Below, one piece after another: positions 23,789-37,034 of a stretch of DNA of 64,000 nucleotides. This DNA is from Linyphia triangularis (lineage: Eukaryota > Arthropoda > Arachnida > Araneae > Linyphiidae), in contig OZ021722.1 of NCBI GenBank assembly GCA_963978545.1, forward strand, positions 16,062,801-16,126,800. Reading direction: 5' to 3'. The notes below the pieces were generated by a model. The model made no database searches. It was not told the DNA's origin and worked only from the letters and a program-made list of their open reading frames with translations. Made by a program: the position numbers and the translations under genes. Every line of letters starts with the position of its first letter. The first letter of the stretch is position 1.

Positions 23789-25131
23789 GCAATTTTCTCG
23801 AAAATACAATTCCCCATTGAAATCACATTTCGGACTATTCAATGAATAATTGTTCAAAAATTAAAATTTTCAAAATTTTTTCCCGTTTGTGATATTGAAG
23901 CTTATACATAGGAGAATATCCAATTTCAATTTTATAACACTCACTAAATAAAAAGTGGGTCTAAAGTTGTTCCAAAAAGTGCAATTTTCTAAAAAATAAA
24001 ATTTCCCCATTGAAAACACATGACGGACTGTTCAATGAATTATTGTTCAAGAAGTAAAATTTTCAAAATTTTTTCCGTTTTGTGATATTAAAGCTTATAT
24101 ATAGGAGAATCTCCAATTCCAATTTTATAACACTCACTAAATAAAAAGTGGGTCTATAGTTGGTTCAAAATGTGCAAATTTCTCAAAAATAAAATTTCCC
24201 CATTGAAAACACATGGCGGACTGTTCAATGAATTATTGTTCAAAAAGTAAAATTTTCAAAATTTTTTCCGGTTTGTGATATCGAAGCTCATATATAGGAG
24301 AATTTCGAATTTGAATTTTATAACACTCACTAAATAAGAAGTGGGTCTAAAGTTGTTCCAAAAAGTGCGATTTTCTCAAAAATAAGATTTCGCCATTGAA
24401 AACACATGACGGACTATTCAATGAATAATTTTTCAAAAAGTAAAATTTTCAAAATTTGTTCCGGTGTGTGATATTGAAGCTTATATATAGGAGAATCTCC
24501 AATTCCAATTTTATAACACTCACTAAATAAGAAGCGGGTCTATAGTTGGTTCAAAATGTGCAAATTTCTCAAAAATAAAATTTCCCCATTGAAAACGCAT
24601 GGCGGACTGTTCAATGAATTATTGTTCAAAAAGTAAAATTTTCAAAATTTTTTCCGGTTTGTGATATCGAAGCTCATATATAGGAGAATCTCGAATTTGA
24701 ATTTTATAACACTCACTAAATAAGAAGTGGGTCTAAAGTTGTTCCAAAAAGTGCAATTTTCTCAAAAATAAAATTTCACAATTGAAAACACATGGCGGAC
24801 TGTTCAATGAATTATTGTTCAAAAAGTAAAATTTTCAAAATTTGTTCCGGTGTGTGATATTGAAGCTTATATATAGGAGAATCTCCAATTCCAATTTTAT
24901 AACACTCACTAAATAAGATGTGTGTCTATAGTTGGTTCAAAATGTGCAAATTTCTCAAAAATAAAATTTCCCCATTGAAAACGCATGGCGGACTGTTCAA
25001 TGAATTATTGTTAAAAAAGTAAAATTTTCAAAATTTTTTCCGGTTTGTGATATTGAAGCTCATATATAGGAGAATCTCCTATTCGAATTTTATAACACTC
25101 ACTAAATAAGAAGTGGGTCTAAAATTGGTCC
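23789..25131 (+). repeat. 193-bp satellite block, 7 monomers, mosaic
   Basis: The same length as 14952-16294 but a different history. The first monomer has the haplotype I exit (ACATTTCGG). The next ones match the 6-monomer blocks of the left HOR (TTCAAGAAGTAAAA near 24050). From about 24.54 kb it follows the 15.7-kb block. Confidence 0.9.
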
Positions 25132-25848
25132 TAAAAATTGAACTTTCAAAATTTTCGTTTCAAATTTTCCCCATGTTAACAGTATGGAAAATTTCACACT
25201 TCTAAATTTTCAAAATTTTACAATCATTTTGCAACTAAGGTAACAGAAATTGTCATCCGAATCGATTTCCACATTCAAGTGGTTATTAAAATGAAATTTT
25301 ACTTCTCAAAATTCGGTTATTGCCAAAAAAATCTTTATATCCCTTTGAATATACATTAAACTTGCCAATCCTTAGGCAATTTTCCAATTCTCAATTTTCG
25401 AATTTTAACCTTAATTTGTAGCCTAGGATAATAAAAGTCATCTTTCGATTTCTTTCTGATCATCAATTTGCTCATGAAATATTATTTTAGTACACAATAT
25501 CGAAGCAATGCTAAGTAAATTAAAGCCTCAAAACAGTTTCTGAGCGCTTTCGTTTCAAAATTTCAACTTCTCATAGAGCTATTCAAAAATAGTTTTTTTT
25601 GCCAAAATTTTGAAATTTGTTTGATTTTTAATGTGTTTTTGAATAAAAAAACACAATTTGGAACAATTTGTTAAAAATGAAATTTTCCATTCAAATACAC
25701 TCAAAACTGAAATATTTCAAGATTTTCGAATTTTTGAATTTTGAATTGAATTTTTTATTTTTAGAATACTTTTTTTTAATTAAAATTTGGTACAAGAATA
25801 ACTATAAAACATATATCCAACTGCAATTCGCAATTTGAAAGCATTTGA
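25132..25848 (+). repeat. L block (copy L12, haplotype II), 717 bp
   Basis: Haplotype II with the 12-bp expansion; counterpart of L10. Confidence 0.9.
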
Positions 25849-28800
25849 GCAATTTTCTCGAAAATACAATTCCTTATTGAAATCACATGGCGGACTATTC
25901 AATGAATAATTGTTCAAAAATTAAAATTTTCAAAATTTTTTCCCGTTTGTGATATTGTAACTTATATATAGGAGAATATCCAATTTCAATTTTATAACAC
26001 TCACTAAATAAGAAGCGGGTCTATAGTTGGTTCAAAATGTGCAATTTTCTCAAAAATAAAATTTCACAATTGAAAACAAATGCCGGACTGTTCAATGAAT
26101 TATTGTTCAAAAAGTAAAATTTTCAAAATTTGTTCCGGTGTGTGATATTGAAGCTTATATATAGGAGAATCTCCAATTCCAATTTTATAACACTCACTAA
26201 ATAAGAAGTGGGTCTATAGTTGGTTCAAAATGTGCAAATTTCTCAAAAATAAAATTTCCCCATTGAAAACACACGGCGGACTGTTCAATGAATTATTGTT
26301 AAAAAAGTAAAATTTTCAAAATTTTTTCCGGTTTGTTATATCGAAGCTCATATATAGGAGAATCTCGAATTTGAATTTTATAACACTCACTAAATAAGAA
26401 GTGAGTCTAAAGTTGTTCCAAAAAGTGCAATTATCTAAAAAATAAAATTTCCCCATTGAAAACACATGGCGGACTGTTCAATGAATTATTGTTCAAAAAG
26501 TAAAATTTTCAAAATTTTTTCCGGTTTGTGATATTGAAGCTCATATAGAGGAGAATCTCGAATTTGAATTTTATAACACTCACTAAATAAGAAGGGGGTC
26601 TAAAATTGTTCCAAAAAGTGCAATTTTCTCAAAAATAAGATTTCGCCATTGGAAACACATGACGGACTATTCAATGAATAATTTTTCAAAAAGTAAAATT
26701 TTCAAAATTTGTTCCGGTGTGTGATATTGAAGCTTATATATAGGAGAATCTCCAATTACAATTTTATAACACTCACTGAATAAGAAGCGGGTCTATAGTT
26801 GGTTCAAAATGTGCAATTTTCTCAAAAATAAAATTTCACAATTGAAAACACATGGCGGAGTGTTCAATGAATTATTGTTCGAAAAGTAAAATTTTCAAAA
26901 TTTGTTCCGGTGTGTGATATTGAAGCTTATATATAGGAGAATCTCCAATTCCAATTTTATAACACTCACTAAATAAGATGTGTGTCTATAGTTGGTTCAA
27001 AATGTGCAAATTTCTCAAAAATAAAATTTCCCCATTGAAAACGCATGGCGGACTGTTCAATGAATTATTGTTCAAAAAGTAAAATTTTCAAAATTTTTTC
27101 CGGTTTGTGATATCGAAGCTCATATATAGGAGAATCTCGAATTTGAAATTTATAACACTCACTAAATAAGAAGTGGGTCTAAAGTTGTTCCAAAAAGTGC
27201 AATTTTCTCAAAAATAAGATTTCGCCATTGGAAACACATGACGGACTATTCAATGAATAATTTTTCAAAAAGTAAAATTTTCAAAATTTGTTCCGGTGTG
27301 TGATATTGAAGCTTATATATAGGAGAATCTCCAATTCCAATTTTATAACACTCACTAAATAAGAAGCGGGTCTATAGTTGGTTCAAAATGTGCAATTTTC
27401 TCAAAAATAAAATTTCACAATTGAAAACACATGGCGGACTGTTCAATGAATTATTGTTCAAAAAGTAAAATTTTCAAAATTTGTTCCGATGTGTGATATT
27501 GAAGCTTATATATAGGAGAATCTCCAATTCCAATTTTATAACACTCACTAAATAAGAAGTGGGTCTATACTTGGTTCAAAATGTGCAAATTTCTCAAAAA
27601 TAAAATGTCCCCATTGAAAACACATGGCGGACTGTTCAATGAATTATTTTTCAAAAAGTAAAATTTTCAAAAATTTTTCCGGTTTGTGATATTGAAGCTC
27701 ATATATAACAGAATCTCGAATTTGAATTTTATAACACTCACTAAATAAGAAGTGGGTCTAAAGATGTTCCAAAAAGTGCAATTTTCTCAAAAATAAGATT
27801 TCGAAATTTTAAACACATGACGGACTATTCAATGAATAATTTTTCAAAAAGTAAAATTTTCAAAATTTGTTCCGGTGTGTGATATTGAAGCTTATATATA
27901 GGAGAACCTCCAATTCCAATTTTATAACACTCACTAAATAAGAAGCGGGTCTATAGTTGGTTCAAAATGTGCAATTTTCTCAAAAGTAAAATTCCCCACA
28001 TTGAATTTTTTCCCCCAAAAAGCAATTTTCACGAAAATACAATTCCCCCATTGAAAACACATGGCGAAATATTCAATGAATTATTGATCAAAAAGTAAAA
28101 TTTTCCAAACTTTTTCCCTTTTTTTATATTGAAGCTCATATATAGGAGAATCTCCAATTCAAATTTTATAACACTCACTAAATAAGAAGTGTGTCTAAAG
28201 TTGGTCCAAAAAGCAATTTTCACGAAAATAAAATTCCCTCATTGAAAACACATGGCGGACTATTCAATGAATTATTGTTCAAAAAGTAAAATTTTCAAAA
28301 TTTTTTCCCGTTTTTGATATTGAAGCTTATATATAGGAGAATCTCTAATTCCAATTTTATAACACTCACTAAATAAGAAGTGGGTTTAAAGTTGGTCCAA
28401 AAAATGCAATTTTCTCAAAAGTAAAACTCCCCAATTGAAAACACATGGCGGACTTTTCAATGAATTATTGTTCAAAAAGTAAAATTTTCAAAATTGTTCC
28501 CATTTTTTATATTGAAGCTCATACATAAGAAAATCTCCAATTCGAATTTTATAACACTCACTAAATAAGAAGTGGGTCTAAATATGGTCCAAAAAGCAAT
28601 TTTCTCGAAAATACAATTCCCTCATTGAAAACACATGGCGGACTATTCAATAAATTATTGTTCAAAAAGTAAAATTTTCAAAATTTTTTCCCGTTTGTGA
28701 TATTGAAGCTTATATATAGGAGAGTCTCTAATTCCAATTTTATAACACTCACTAAATCAGAAGTGGGTCTAAAGTTTGTCCAAAAAGTGCAATTTTCTCA

Positions 28801-30763
28801 AAAATAAAATTCCCCCATTGAAAACACATGGCGGACTATTCAATGAATTATTGTTCAAAAAGTAAAATTTTCAAAATTTTTTCAAGTTTGTGATATTGAA
28901 GATTATATATAGGAGAATCTCTAATTCCAATTTTATAACACTCACTAAATAAGAAGTGGGTCAAAAGTTGATCCTAAAAGTGCAATTTTCTCAAAAGAAA
29001 AATTCCCCCCCATTGAATTTTTTCCCCCAAAAAGCAATTTTCACGAAAATACAATTTCCTCATTGAAAACACATGGCGAACTATTCAATGAATTATTGTT
29101 CAAAAAGAAAAAATTTCAAAATTTTTTCCAGTTTGTGATATTGAAGCTTATATATAGGAGAATCTCGAATTTGAATTTTATAACACTCACTAAATAAGAA
29201 GGGGGTCTAAAATTGTTCCAAAAAGTGCAATTTTCTAAAAAATAAAATTTCCCCATTGAAAACACATGGCGGACTGTTCAATGAATTATTGTTCAAAAAG
29301 TAAAATTTTCAAAATTTTTTCCGGTTTGTGATATTGAAGCTCATATAGAGGAGAATCTCGAATTTGAATTTTATAACACTCACTAAATAAGAAGGGGGTC
29401 TAAAATTGTTCCAAAAAGTGCAATTTTCTCAAAAATAAGATTTCGCCATTGGAAACACATGACGGACTATTCAATGAATAATTTTTCAAAAAGTAAAATT
29501 TTCAAAATTTGTTCCGGTGTGTGATATTGAAGCTTATATATAGGAGAATCTCCAATTTCAATTTTATAACACTCACTGAATAAGAAGCGGGTCTATAGTT
29601 GGTTCAAAATGTGCAATTTTCTCAAAAATAAAATTTCACAATTGAAAACACATGGCGGACTGTTCAATGAATTATTGTTCAAAAAGTAAAATTTTCAAAA
29701 TTTGTTCCGGTGTGTGATATTGAAGCTTATATATAGGAGAATCTCCAATTCCAATTTTATAACACTCACTAAATAAGATGTGGGTCTATAGTTGGTTCAA
29801 AATGTGCAAATTTCTCAAAAATAAAATTTCCCCATTGAAAACGCATGGCGGACTGTTCAATGAATTATTGTTCAAAAAGTAAAATTTTCAAAAATTTTTC
29901 CGGTTTGTGATATCGAAGGTCATATATAGGAGAATCTCGAATTTGAATTTTATAACACTCACTAAATAAGAAGTGGGTCTAAAGTTGTTCCAAAAAGTGC
30001 AATTTTCTCAAAAATAAGATTTCGCCATTGGAAACACATGACGGACTATTCAATGAATAATTTTTCAAAAAGTAAAATTTTCAAAATTTGTTCCGTTTGG
30101 TGATATTGAAGCTTATATATAGGAGAATCTCCAATTCCAATTTTATAACACTCACTAAATAAGAAGTGGGTCTATAGTTGGTTCAAAATGTGCAATTTTC
30201 TCAAAAATAAGATTTCGCCATTGGAAACATATGACGGACTGTTCAATGAATTATTGTTCAAAAAGTAAAATTTTCAAAATTTTTTCCGGTTTGTGATATT
30301 AAAGCTTATATATAGGAGAATCTCCAATTCCAATTTTATAACACTCACTAAATAAAAAGTGGGTCTATAGTTGGTTCAAAATGTGCAAATTTCTCAAAAA
30401 TAAAATTTCACCATTGAAAACACATGGCGGACTGTTCAATGAATTATTGTTCAAAAAGTAAAATTTTCAAAATTTTTTCCGGTTTGTGATATCGAAGCTC
30501 ATATATAGGAGAATTTCGAATTTGAATTTTATAACACTCACTAAATAAGAAGTGGGTCTAAAGTTGTTCCAAAATGTGCGATTTTCTCAAAAATAAGATT
30601 TCGCCATTGAAAACACATGACGGACTATTCAATGAATAATTTTTCAAAAAGTAAAATTTTCAAAATTTGTTCCGGTGTGTGATATTGAAGCTTATATATA
30701 GGAGAATCTCCAATTCCAATTTTATAACACTCACTAAATAAGAAGTGGGTCTAAAGTTGGTCC
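25849..30763 (+). repeat. 193-bp satellite block, about 25 monomers
   Basis: Counterpart of 17012-23083 with one 7-monomer HOR instead of two and one extra monomer near 28.3 kb. It has two 50-bp-enlarged monomers (near 28.01 and 29.02 kb). A minus-strand frame of 64 codons across one monomer (28029-28223) is shared by many copies and is a by-product of the repeat. Confidence 0.93.
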
Positions 30764-31468
30764 TAAAAATTGAACTTTCAAAATTTTCGTTTAAAATTTT
30801 CCCCATGTTAACAGTATGGAAAATTTCACACTTCTAAATTTTCAAAATTTTACAATCATTTTGCAACTAGGGTAACAGAAATTGTCATCCGAATCGATTT
30901 CCACATTCAAGTGGTTATTAAAATGAAATTTTACTTCTCAAAGTTCGGTTATTGCCAAAAAATCTTTATATCCCTTTGAATATACATTAAACTTGCCAAT
31001 CCTTAGGCAATTTTCCAATCCTCAATTTTCGAATTTTAACCTTAATTTGTAGCCTAGGATAATAAAAGTTATCTTCCGATTTCTTTCTGATCATCAATTT
31101 GCTCATGAAATATTATTTTAGTACACAAAATCGAAGCAATGCAACGTAAAATAAAGCCTCAAAACAGTTTCTGAGCGCTTCCGTTTCAAAATTCCAACTT
31201 CTCATAGAGCTATTCAAAAATAGTTTTTTTTGCCAAAATTTTGAAATTTGTTTGATTTTTAATGTGTTTTTGAATAAAAAAAACACAATTTGGAACCATT
31301 TGTTAAAAATGAAATTTTCCATTCAAATACACTCAAAACTGAAATATTTCAAGATTTTCGAAAAATTGAATTTTTTATTTTTAGAATACTTATTTTTAAT
31401 TAAAATTTGGTACAAGAATAACTATAAAACATATATCCAACTGCAATTCGCAATTTGAAAGCATTTGA
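30764..31468 (+). repeat. L block (copy L13, haplotype I), 705 bp
   Basis: Counterpart of L11, with a private CAAAGTTCGG word near 30942. It is preceded by the CTCCAATTCC monomer, as L11 is. Confidence 0.9.
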
Positions 31469-31846
31469 GCAATTTTCTCGAAAATACAATTCCCCATTGA
31501 AATCACATTTCGGACTATTCAATGAATAATTGTTCAAAAATTAAAATTTTCAAAATTTTTTCCCGTTTGTGATATTGAAGCTTATACATAGGAGAATATC
31601 CAATTTCAATTTTATAACACTCACTAAATAAAAAGTGGGTCTAAAGTTGTTCCAAAAAGTGCAATTTTCTAAAAAATAAAATTTCCCCATTGAAAACACA
31701 TGGCGGACTGTTCAATGAATTATTGTTAAAAAAGTAAAATTTTCAAAATTTTTTCCGGTTTGTGATATTGAAGCTCATATATAGGAGAATCTCCTATTCG
31801 AATTTTATAACACTCACTAAATAAGAAGTGGGTCTAAAGTTGGTCC
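31469..31846 (+). repeat. 193-bp satellite block, 2 monomers
   Basis: The 378-bp two-monomer block of the 1.8-kb L-2-L module, with ACATTTCGG and TATACATAGG in the first monomer and CTCCTATTCG in the second. Confidence 0.93.
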
Positions 31847-32563
31847 TAAAAATTGAACTTTCAAAATTTTCGTTTCAAATTTTCCCCATGTTAACAGTAT
31901 GGAAAATTTCACACTTCTAAATTTTCAAAATTTTACAATCATTTTGCAACTAAGGTAACAGAAATTGTCATCCGAATCGATTTCCACATTCAAGTTGTTA
32001 TTAAAATGAAATTTTACTTCTCAAAATTCGGTTATTGCCAAAAAAATCTTTATATCCCTTTGAATATACATTAAACTTGCCAATCCTTAGGCAATTTTCC
32101 AATTCTCAATTTTCGAATTTTAACCTTAATTTGTAGCCTAGGATAATAAAAGTCATCTTTCGATTTCTATCTGATCATCAATTTGCTCATGAAATATTAT
32201 TTTAGTACACAATATCGAAGCAATGCTAAGTAAATTAAAGCCTCAAAACAGTTTCTGAGCGCTTTCGCTTCAAAATTTCAACTTCTCATAGAGCTATTCA
32301 AAAATAGTTTTTTTTGCCAAAATTTTGAAATTTGTTTGATTTTTAATGTGTTTTTGAATAAAAAAACACAATTTGGAACAATTTGTTAAAAATGAAATTT
32401 TCCATTCAAATACACTCAAAACTGAAATATTTCAAGATTTTCGAATTTTTGAATTTTGAATTGAATTTTTTATTTTTAGAATACTTTTTTTTAATTAAAA
32501 TTTGGTACAAGAATAACTATAAAACATATATCCAACTGCAATTCGCAATTTGAAAGCATTTGA
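31847..32563 (+). repeat. L block (copy L14, haplotype II), 717 bp
   Basis: Haplotype II. Private changes include CAAGTTGTTATT, GATTTCTATCTG and GCTTTCGCTTC. Confidence 0.9.
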
Positions 32564-35500
32564 GCAATTTTCTCGAAAATACAATTCCTTATTGAAATCA
32601 CATGGCGGACTATTCAATGAATAATTGTTCAAAAATTAAAATTTTCAAAATTTTTTCCCGTTTGTGATATTGAAACTTATATATAGGAGAATATCCAATT
32701 TCAATTTTATAACTCTCACTAAATAAAAAGCGGGTCTATAGTTGGTTCAAAATGTGCAATTTTCTCAAAAATAAAATTTCACAATTGAAAACAAATGCCG
32801 GACTGTTCAATGAATTATTGTTCAAAAAGTAAAATTTTCAAAATTTGTTCCGGTGTGTGATATTGAAGCTTATATATAGGAGAATCTCCAATTCCAATTT
32901 TATAACACTCACTAAATAAGAAGTGGGTCTATAGTTGGTTCAAAATGTGCAAATTTCTCAAAAATAAAATTTCCCCATTGAAAACACATGGCGGACTGTT
33001 CAATGAATTATTGTTAAAAAAGTAAAATTTTCAAAATTTTTTCCGGTTTGTGATATTGAAGCTCATATAGAGGAGAATCTCGAATTTGAATTTTATAACA
33101 CTCACTAAATAAGAAGGGGGTCTAAAATTGTTCCAAAAAGTGCAATTTTCTCAAAAATAAGATTTCGCCATTGGAAACACATGACGGACTATTCAATGAA
33201 TAATTTTTCAAAAAGTAAAATTTTCAAAATTTGTTCCCGTGTGTGATATTGAAGCTTATATATAGGAGAATCTCCAATTCCAATTTTATAACACTCACTA
33301 AATAAGATGTGTGTCTATAGTTGGTTCAAAATGTGCAAATTTCTCAAAAATAAAATTTCCCCATTGAAAACGCATGGCGGACTGTTCAATGAATTATTGT
33401 TCAAAAAGTAAAATTTTCAAAATTTTTTCCGGTTTGTGATATCGAAGCTCATATATAGGAGAATCTCGAATTTGAATTTTATAACACTCACTAAATAAGA
33501 AGTGGGTCTAAAGTTGTTCCAAAAAGTGCAATTTTCTCAAAAATAAGATTTCGCCATTGGAAACACATGACGGACTATTCAATGAATAATTTTTCAAAAA
33601 GTAAAATTTTCAAAATTTGTTCCGGTGTGTGATATTGAAGCTTATATATAGGAGAATCTCCAATTCCAATTTTATAACACTCACTAAATAAGAAGCGGGT
33701 CTATAGTTGGTTCAAAATGTGCAATTTTCTCAAAAATAAAATTTCACATTTGAAAACACATGGCGGACTGTTCAATGAATTATTGTTCAAAAAGTAAAAT
33801 TTTCAAAATTTGTTCCGGTGTGTGATATTGAAGCTTATATATAGGAGAATCTCCAATTCCAATTTTATAACACTCACTAAATAAGAAGTGGGTCTATACT
33901 TGGTTCAAAATGTGCAAATTTCTCAAAAATAAAATTTCCCCATTGAAAACACATGGCGGACTGTTCAATGAATTATTTTTCAAAAAGTAAAATTTTCAAA
34001 ATTTTTTCCGGTTTGTGATATTGAAGCTCATATATAAAAGAATCTCGAATTTGAATTTTATAACACTCACTAAATAAGAAGTGGGTCTAAAAATGTTCCA
34101 AAAAGTGCAATTTTCTCAAAAATAAGATTTCGAAATTGGAAACACATGACGGACTATTCAATGAATAATTTTTCAAAAAGTAAAATTTTCAAAATTTGTT
34201 CCGGTGTGTGATATTGAAGCTTATATATAGGAGAACCTCCAATTCCAATTTTATAACACTCACTAAATAAGAAGCGGGTCTATAGTTGGTTCAAAATGTG
34301 CAATTTTCTCAAAAGTAAAATTCCCCACATTGAATTTTTTCCCCCAAAAAGCAATTTTCACGAAAATACAATTCCCCCATTGAAAACACATGGCGAAATA
34401 TTCAATGAATTATTGATCAAAAAGTAAAATTTTCCAAAATTTTTCCCTTTTTTTATATTGAAGCTCATATATAGGAGAATCTCCAATTCAAATTTTATAA
34501 CACTCACTAAATAAGAAGTGTGTCTAAAGTTGGTCCAAAAAGCAATTTTCACGAAAATAAAATTCCCTCATTGAAAACACATGGCGGACTATTCAATGAA
34601 TTATTGTTCAAAAAGTAAAATTTTCAAAATTTTTTCCCGTTTTTGATATTGAAGCTTATATATAGGAGAATCTCTAATTCCAATTTTATAACACTCACTA
34701 AATAAGAAGTGGGTTTAAAGTTGGTCCAAAAAATGCAATTTTCTCAAAAGTAAAACTCCCCAATTGAAAACACATGGCGGACTTTTCAATGAATTATTGT
34801 TCAAAAAGTAAAATTTTCAAAATTGTTCCCATTTTTTATATTGAAGCTCATACATAAGAAAATCTCCAATTCGAATTTTATAACACTCACTAAATAAGAA
34901 GTGGGTCTAAATATGGTCCAAAAAGCAATTTTCTCGAAAATACAATTCCCTCATTGAAAACACATGGCGGACTATTCAATAAATTATTGTTCAAAAAGTA
35001 AAATTTTCAAAATTTTTTCCCGTTTGTGATATTGAAGCTTATATATAGGAGAGTCTCTAATTCCAATTTTATAACACTCACTAAATCAGAAGTGGGTCTA
35101 AAGTTTGTCCAAAAAGTGCAATTTTCTCAAAAATAAAATTCCCCCATTGAAAACACATGGCGGACTATTCAATGAATTATTGTTCAAAAAGTAAAATTTT
35201 CAAAATTTTTTCAAGTTTGTGATATTGAAGATTATATATAGGAGAATCTCTAATTCCAATTTTATAACACTCACTAAATAAGAAGTGGGTCAAAAGTTGA
35301 TCCTAAAAGTGCAATTTTCTCAAAAGAAAAATTCCCCCCATTGAATTTTTTCCCCCAAAAAGCAATTTTCACGAAAATACAATTTCCTCATTGAAAACAC
35401 ATGGCGAACTATTCAATGAATTATTGTTCAAAAAGAAAAAATTTCAAAATTTTTTCCAGTTTGTGATATTGAAGCTTATATATAGGAGAATCTCGAATTT

Positions 35501-36317
35501 GAATTTTATAACACTCACTAAATAAGAAGGGGGTCTAAAATTGTTCCAAAAAGTGCAATTTTCTAAAAAATAAAATTTCCCCATTGAAAACACATGGCGG
35601 ACTGTTCAATGAATTATTGTTCAAAAAGTAAAATTTTCAAAATTTTTTCCGGTGTGTGATATTGAAGCTCATATAGAGGAGAATCTCGAATTTGAATTTT
35701 ATAACACTCACTAAATAAGAAGGGGGTCTAAAATTGTTCCAAAAAGTGCAATTTTCTAAAAAATAAAATTTCCCCATTGAAAACACATGGCGAAATATTC
35801 AATGAATTATTGAACAAAAAGTAAAATTTTCCAAAATTTTTCCCTTTTTTTATATTGAAGCTCATATATAGGAGAATCTCCAATTCAAATTTTATAACAC
35901 TCACTAAATAAGAAGTGTGTCTAAAGTTGGTCCAAAAAGCAATTTTCACGAAAATAAAATTCCCTCATTGAAAACACATAGCGGACTATTCAATGAATTA
36001 TTGTTCAAAAAGTAAAGTTTTCAAAAAATTTTCCCGTTTGTGATATTGAAGCTTATACATAGGAGAATATCCAATTTCAATTTTATAACACTCACTAAAT
36101 AAAAAGTGGGTCTAAAGTTGTTCCAAAAAGTGCAATTTTCTAAAAAATAAAATTTCCCCATTGAAAACACATGGCGGACTGTTCAATGAATTATTGTTAA
36201 AAAAGTAAAATTTTCAAAATTTTTTCCGGTTTGTGATATTGAAGCTCATATATAGGAGAATCTCCTATTCGAATTTTATAACACTCACTAAATAAGAAGT
36301 GGGTCTAAAGTTGGTCC
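32564..36317 (+). repeat. 193-bp satellite block, about 19 monomers
   Basis: A shortened relative of 25849-30763, with enlarged monomers near 34.34 and 35.35 kb. Near 36.03 kb the sequence jumps from an internal sub-type (AGTAAAGTTTTC) to the second half of the 1.8-kb module (GCTTATACATAGG), a probable recombination joint that removed a haplotype I L block. Confidence 0.92.
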
Positions 36318-37034
36318 TAAAAATTGAACTTTCAAAATTTTCGTTTCAAATTTTCCCCATGTTAACAGTATGGAAAATTTCACACTTCTAAATTTTCAAA
36401 ATTTTACAATCATTTTGCAACTAAGGTAACAGAAATTGTCATCCGAATCGATTTCCACATTCAAGTGGTTATTAAAATGAAATTTTACTTCTCAAAATTC
36501 GGTTATTGCCAAAAAAATCTTTATATCCCTTTGAATATACATTAAACTTGCCAATCCTTAGGCAATTTTCCAATTCTCAATTTTCGAATTTTAACCTTAA
36601 TTTGTAGCCTAGGATAATAAAAGTCATCTTCCGATTTCTTTCTGATCATCAATTTGCTCATGAAATATTATTTTAGTACACAATATCGAAGCAATGCTAA
36701 GTAAATTAAAGCCTCAAAACAGTTTCTGAGCGCTTTCGTTTCAAAATTTCAACTTCTCATAGAGCTATTCAAAAATAGTTTTTTTTGCCAAAATTTTGAA
36801 ATTTGTTTGATTTTTAATGTGTTTTTGAATAAAAAAACACAATTTTTAACAATTTGTTAAAAATGAAATTTTCCATTCAAATACACTCAAAACTGAAATA
36901 TTTCAAGATTTTCGAATTTTTGAATTTTGAATTGAATTTTTTATTTTTAGAATACTTTTTTTTAATTAAAATTTGGTACAAGAATAACTATAAAACATAT
37001 ATCCAACTGCAATTCGCAATTTGAAAGCATTTGA
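36318..37034 (+). repeat. L block (copy L15, haplotype II), 717 bp
   Basis: Haplotype II with the 12-bp expansion. It has CACAATTTTTAACAATTTG where other haplotype II copies read CACAATTTGGAACAATTTG, a change otherwise seen in L9. Confidence 0.9.

Larger units (their letters stand above)
15700..24020 (+). repeat. Large complex unit, copy 1 (about 8.3 kb)
   Basis: Matches 24537-31700. The offset is 8,837 bp up to the 7-monomer duplication (L10 to L12; GAAGTGAGTC 17561 to 26398), 7,486 bp in the middle (enlarged monomers near 20.5 and 28.0 kb) and 7,680 bp at the right (L11 to L13). The changes of offset are explained by one extra 1,351-bp HOR here, one extra 193-bp monomer near 28.3 kb in the other copy, and a 1-bp indel near 21.43 kb. 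Confidence 0.85.
24537..31700 (+). repeat. Large complex unit, copy 2 (about 7.2 kb)
   Basis: Second copy of the unit at 15700-24020. It lacks one 7-monomer HOR and has one additional monomer near 28.3-28.5 kb (GTGGGTTTAAAG with AAACTCCCCAATTG). Within matched stretches the two copies are almost identical. Confidence 0.85.
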
